Shown here piece after piece: positions 60,181-64,000 of a stretch of 64,000 nucleotides of DNA. Origin of the DNA: Isoetes taiwanensis (Eukaryota > Streptophyta > Lycopodiopsida > Isoetales > Isoetaceae). Each line of letters opens with the position of its first letter. The first letter of the stretch is position 1. The stretch covers positions 20,280,501 to 20,344,500 of the forward strand of contig JAJEKV010000017.1 of NCBI GenBank assembly GCA_021234155.1. The letters are read 5' to 3'. The position numbers and the translations under genes are program-made. A model generated the notes under the pieces. The model did no database searches and was not told where the DNA came from. It saw only the letters and a program-made list of their open reading frames with translations.

Positions 60181-60848
60181 AAATTGGGCGGTGCTCAATT
60201 TCAACCGCTAAGGACCACTACAACGTGGGAGCAAATTGGGTGCCCGCCAATTTCACCCGCTAAGGACTATCGCGAAGCAGGGAGCAAATTGGGCGCGTGC
60301 CCAATTTCACCGCTATGACCACTGCAGAATAGGAGCAAATTGGCGGGTGCCCAATTTCACCAAGGACCAGCGAGGGAGCAAATTGGGCACCCGCCCAATT
60401 TCACCTGCTAAGGACCATCGCATCGAGGGAGCAAATTGGGCGGGTGCCCAATTTCACCTGCTAAGGACCACTGCAACAGGGAGCAAATTGGGCGGGTGCC
60501 CAATTTCACCTGTTAAGGACCACTGCAACAGGGAGCAAATTGGGCGGGTGCCCAATTTCACTGATAGGACCATCGCAGCGAGTGGAGCAAATTGGGCTGT
60601 GCCCAATTTCACCGCTAAGGACCATCGCAGCGAGGGGGTGCAAGTAACCAAGGGTGCCCAATTTCACCGCTAAGGACCATTGCAACAGGGAGCAAATTGG
60701 GCGGGTGCCCAATTTCACCTGTTAATGACCACTGCAACAGGGAGCAAATTGGGCGCCCGCCCAATTTCACCTGTTAAGGACCACCTGTTAAGGTGGGGAC
60801 TGCAGAGATACCTGTGGTGGCAAATTGGGCAGGTGCCCAATTTGACCT
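60181..60848. repeat. 52-bp minisatellite of palindromic units, 13 copies
   Basis: Units start near 60181, 60233, 60286, 60335, 60379, 60433, 60485, 60537, 60589, 60640, 60693, 60745 and 60821. Each contains AAATTGGGC, four bases, GCCCAATTT (a 9-bp hairpin stem), then TCACCTGCTAAGGACCACTG or a variant. Several copies read CACCGCTAAGG, one base short at the CTG. Two copies have the hairpin loop as ACCC or CCC inversions. The array ends about 75 bp before the acceptor of the next gene's exon and may be in its intron. Confidence 0.95.
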
Positions 60849-60919
60849 AAGTAAATATGTCTGGGCAGCATGGATACCACCTGGGTCCTACTTTGCTTTG
60901 GAACTGATTCATTTTTTTT

Positions 60920-62137
60920 GTGCAGGAGGTGTACCTATTCAAGGACGGTCGGGCAGTTGCCAAAGGAGCCATAGGAGCCAGGGAGCGATGCCATTTTAAA
61001 GACATCCCAGATGGACTTGTGAGTGTTGGTGTTCTAGCTGTGTTTGAGGGGCATCATGTTCTCTGTTGGCCAACTCCAGATGTAAGAACATTAGGTGAGA
61101 CCCTGGGTTCCTTCATTCTCTGGAGGCAAAGTGATGTTCACGACTCCAATGTGGTGGACATGCCATCAGCATCCAAAAGACAGCGAGTGGGAAGCAACAG
61201 AGACGCTATGTCGCTAACTAGGTACACCCTACTGGAGACTGACTGCGAAATTTTTCACTCTTGTGCTGCCATCCCTGCAGCGAAGGGATTTATATCCTTC
61301 ACTTGTCCAGACGATGCAGTATATGACCAGTTCTTGGGTATGAAGACCATAGGAGTGTCTGTTACTGAAGACTTTCCCCCTCCGACTGAGGTGAACTTCC
61401 GATGTCAGGCATGTTTGACAGTACCTAAAGCGGGCATGCTTGTGAGGTGGAATAATGATCTAGTTAAGGTTTGTGGAGTGAAGGTGTCGGAGATTTTAAG
61501 TGCAGCACCAGTGGAACAACATGATACGACGTCGAGCCAGGGTAGCTCGGAGCTTGAGAAGCATCCGCAGTACGAGAAGCGTAAATACACCTTCCATTCT
61601 CGTCAGCCAAAGAAGGCATCAAAGCCTCCAAAGATAGATCGGCTCACAACCAATGAAGCCATCTTGAGGTATAGGAAGACCATGTGTTGCAAACAGATAT
61701 GTTGTGAGAAATTCAGTAGGGATCAAGCTATAAACATGCGAAAGGATTTCTTCGCCATGAAATCGAGTGACAGGACCACTTTTGTGTATGATATGTTAGG
61801 CAACAATATGAAGGGTAGAAGGGTCCATCGGCTAGTCTTGCAAGGCGTCACTGTCTGTGAGAGAGCTTGGTACCTTGGTCTTGGGATTTCAAAGTCGGGG
61901 TATCTCAAGTGGAAGGCACAATTCCGCTCTGGTGCTCGAAAGGCTGAGCATGGCAATTCAGGCACGATGAAAGCACGTAAGAAAGACAACTTCGAGACTA
62001 TCCAGGTCACTTGGTGGGAGCCTGTCCCTGTTAGGAACCAGGTGTTCCCAGCCAACTATGTCAATTGTTGGAAGAAGAGATGGAGGCCGACGACTGCTAG
62101 TGACCGCATTGAGATAGAGAGTATCGACTACGCTTAG
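60920..62137 (+). CDS. Transposon-type protein: DUF8039-like domain plus Cys-rich domain
   Basis: The exon starts after a pyrimidine-rich TTTGTGCAG at about 60925, so the true start lies upstream. Residues 2-75 (LFKDGRAVAKGAIGARERCH, DVRTLGETLGSFILWRQSDV) resemble the DUF8039 domain linked to plant CACTA-type transposon proteins. A middle section has VLAVFEGHH and FISFTCPDDAVYDQF. Residues about 250-350 hold TMCCKQICCEKFSRDQAINM, the segment around FVYDMLGNNMKGRR, VCERAWYLGLGISKSGYLKW and EHGNSG, which recur in many DDE-type plant transposon ORFs. After TAG at 62135 the same frame stays open for 30 codons (KKLPNTVKIPTLVAEAYAAL). The absence of a catalytic core downstream suggests truncation. 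Domestication is possible. Confidence 0.55.
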   Translation: MQEVYLFKDGRAVAKGAIGARERCHFKDIPDGLVSVGVLAVFEGHHVLCWPTPDVRTLGETLGSFILWRQSDVHDSNVVDMPSASKRQRVGSNRDAMSLTRYTLLETDCEIFHSCAAIPAAKGFISFTCPDDAVYDQFLGMKTIGVSVTEDFPPPTEVNFRCQACLTVPKAGMLVRWNNDLVKVCGVKVSEILSAAPVEQHDTTSSQGSSELEKHPQYEKRKYTFHSRQPKKASKPPKIDRLTTNEAILRYRKTMCCKQICCEKFSRDQAINMRKDFFAMKSSDRTTFVYDMLGNNMKGRRVHRLVLQGVTVCERAWYLGLGISKSGYLKWKAQFRSGARKAEHGNSGTMKARKKDNFETIQVTWWEPVPVRNQVFPANYVNCWKKRWRPTTASDRIEIESIDYA

Positions 62138-62418
62138 AGTCCTTCAAATAAGAAGAAGCTACCAAACACTGTCAAGATTCCTACGCTTGTTGCAGAAGCA
62201 TATGCGGCACTTGCCGGGGATGTATGTTAGTGTTATCAAAGCGCTTGTTTTATAAAAAATCCACAATTTAAGGTATTGTCCATATTTAATGAAACTGTGC
62301 TTCAATCTAAAATAGCAATTCTATACCACCAAGTTTGGAGGTGGCATCATTGCTTCTTAAAGCCACCTCCAGAGTTTTGTTCATCTTTATTGGAGTAACT
62401 CTCAAAGACCATCCATCA

Positions 62419-62766
62419 TGTTATGGTAGAATTGAATCAAAGAAAAGATATATATGTCAAGGTTGCACCAAGAAAGGGAGAGAAGGGGATGCACACCAAT
62501 ATCCGAGAGCGCAAGCTCCCAAAACAAAGGCAAAAATGGAATTGTATTAAACGTATGTATGAATACAAGATATAAAAAGGGGCAGTAGATAATAACTGCT
62601 CCCGTTAATTAAGGCAAGTCGGTGCCGTAGCTAATTAAGGCAAGTGGGTGGGCTGGTGTAGGTACTGATGAAGTGCTGATTCAGCACATAGTCAGCACCT
62701 CTGTGCTGAGTGCTGTCAGTGCTGTCAAGCAGCAAGATGGTGATCTCGATATCATATATCTCGACA
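62419..62766 (-). repeat. 3' LTR of the Copia element (about 348 bp)
   Basis: On the minus strand a purine tract AAGGAGGAG (polypurine tract) is followed by TGTCGAGATAT, the LTR start at 62766. The end is placed at CATAACA (62419), giving TGT...ACA. An alternative end at 62455 is possible. The other LTR lies outside the window, so the limits cannot be verified by alignment. Confidence 0.6.
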
Positions 62767-62799
62767 CTCCTCCTTGATGAGAGGTCACCATCTCCATGC

Positions 62800-63976
62800 T
62801 CAACCTCCTCCTCCTGGAGATGAGATCTGGAATCTATCAAGACCAATACCAAGTCGATGTCGCTCAAAGAGCTCACGAGCCAAAGGCTTAGTCAAGAGAT
62901 CTGCGGTATTGTCCCGTGTAGGAACATGCTCAATCTGAACCTGCTTATCAGCCACAAGGTCCCTTACAAAATGATAGTGCTTGGGAACATGCTTAGATTT
63001 TGGATGTCGAACTTCAGCGGAGCACCAATCAATGCCACCTTTGTTATCCATGAGCATCCTTGCTAGTCCAGGAGTGCTTTGCCCAATGCCGGCAAGAAAG
63101 TCCTTGAAACTAATGATCTCACGGGCTCTTTGTAGATTTTGCAACATACTCGCCATTGGATGAAAGAGACACATGCCCTTGTTTCTTGCTGATCCAAGCA
63201 ATGGCAGCATTGGCAAGCGAAAACAAATCTTGGGATGTGGACTGGAGTTGTCTATCACATCGCTAAGTGAGGAATCACTATATGTCAGCAATGAAAAACC
63301 ATCACTATTGTTGCGATATGTACGGCCATAATCAGCAGTACCCTTTAGGTAGCGGAGAATGTGCTTGGCCATTTCCCAATGCTTATGACCTGGATCTGCT
63401 GAAAATTGGCTGAGAGCTATAACAGCAAATGCAATATCAGGTCTGGTGCAAACCATGCAATACATGAGGCTGCCAATCAATTGCCGAAATGGAACTTTTG
63501 CCATAGAAAGGCGTTCGAGATTGTTGTGGACAATCTTTCTTAGTGAGAAGAGTACCTGGATTCATAGGAACTTTAGATGGATTGCAATCCGCCATGCCAA
63601 AGCGCTCAAGCATTTCTTCAATGTAATTTTTCCGGTCTCTTGCAATTTGCAAACCCAAACAATAGCGAGCTTCACCCAAGTCTACCATTGGAAACTTAGC
63701 AGCAAGCCTTGTCTTGAATTCAGCAATGTGCTCATTATTGTTGCCTATGAGCAAGGAATCATCCACATACAAAGCAATGATGAGTAAGAACTTGCCTTGA
63801 TGACGGATGTAGACATTAGAATCAGCCTCAATAGGCTGGAATCCTTGGTCTTTGAAGAAAGAATCTATGGTCTTGTACCAAGCACGTGATGCTTGCTTTA
63901 ACCCATAAAGTGCCTTCGTCAATTTGCATACTAAATGCTCAGCACCAGCTTTGACATAACCCTGAGGTTGCTTCAT
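62800..63976 (-). pseudogene. pol: Copia polyprotein: reverse transcriptase and RNase H
   Basis: RT (63976-63437): CKLTKALYGLKQASRAWY, the catalytic YVDDSLLIGN, LGEARYCLGLQIARDRKNYI. A frameshift near 63480 leads to the second frame (63504-62800): RQLIGSLMYCMVCTRPDIAF, HWEMAKHILRYLKGTADYG. RNase H follows: DNKGGIDWCSAEVRHPKSKH, HVPTRDNTADLLTKPLA. Between them a stretch of about 30 residues (RLPMLPLLGSARNKGMC) is out of frame: the neighbouring frame reads NAAIAWISKKQGHVSLSS, so two compensating single-base shifts are present. The N-terminal gag, protease and integrase are outside the window. Confidence 0.9.
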
Positions 63977-64000
63977 ATATATTTCTTCATCAAGTTTGAC

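Larger units (their letters stand above)
62419..64000 (-). mobile_element. Ty1/Copia LTR retrotransposon, 3' half
   Basis: Minus-strand polyprotein end (reverse transcriptase and RNase H), polypurine tract and 3' LTR. The element continues beyond the right edge of the window. The order RT then RNase H at the 3' end, with YVDD in RT, is Copia. Confidence 0.93.

Noticed and set aside
60181-60848. CRISPR-like array (regular palindromic repeats)
   Set aside because: The whole 52-bp unit is repeated, including the stretch between palindromes; there are no unique spacers, and the context is plant DNA with a transposon gene.

Overview
The window reads as repeat-dense nuclear DNA of a land plant. 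It has an intronless PLS-class pentatricopeptide repeat (PPR) gene, Copia and solo-LTR remnants, two unrelated LINE lineages, DNA-transposon genes with spliceosomal introns, and processed pseudogenes. I infer a seed-free plant, perhaps a fern, from the gene families and the repeat load; the sequence alone does not prove it. There are no operons, rRNA, tRNA or CRISPR arrays. Only a few intervals can plausibly be functional host genes: the PPR gene at 31.7-34.0 kb, a small two-exon gene near 42 kb, and possibly the genes at 56.7-57.5 and 60.9-62.1 kb.

Layout. 0-1.3 kb: frameshifted C-terminal part of an unnamed gene family. 1.3-6.4 kb: non-coding, with a tRNA-like SINE head and a retroposon tail. 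6.45-13.49 kb: nested insertion, in which a 5'-truncated retrocopy with poly(A) and 11-bp target duplications was later split by a near full-length L1-type LINE (minus strand, 18-bp perfect target duplication). 14.6-20.5 kb: DNA transposon with imperfect terminal inverted repeats and two convergent, decayed, intron-containing genes. 20.5-24.6 kb: mostly unassigned. 24.6-27.2 kb: copy A1 of a second LINE family (family A). 28.6-30.1 kb: copy A2. 31.7-34.0 kb: PPR gene. 35.2-39.3 kb: copy A3, split by a 1.95-kb insertion. 39.6-40.5 kb: copy A6. 40.9-43.9 kb: foldback element, VNTR, small gene. 44.4-46.95 kb: copy A4, abutting an RPA1 retropseudogene (46.95-47.68 kb). 48.6-49.5 kb: unidentified pseudogene. 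50.3-56.2 kb: longest family A copy (A5), with a pentanucleotide tail and a 658-bp solo LTR inserted in it. 56.7-57.5 kb: gene sharing a C-terminal motif with the first one in the window. 60.2-60.85 kb: 52-bp minisatellite of palindromic units, followed by a DUF8039-like transposon-type gene. 62.4-64 kb: 3' half of a Copia element.

Family A copies share one 3' end but carry different simple-repeat tails. Comparing copies also shows patches in which nearly every CAG/CTG of one copy is CGG/CCG, or a shorter CG, in another, with the reading frame breaking in the same patches. This looks like uncorrected consensus error at CHG-methylated sites, so many frameshifts called here may not be biological.
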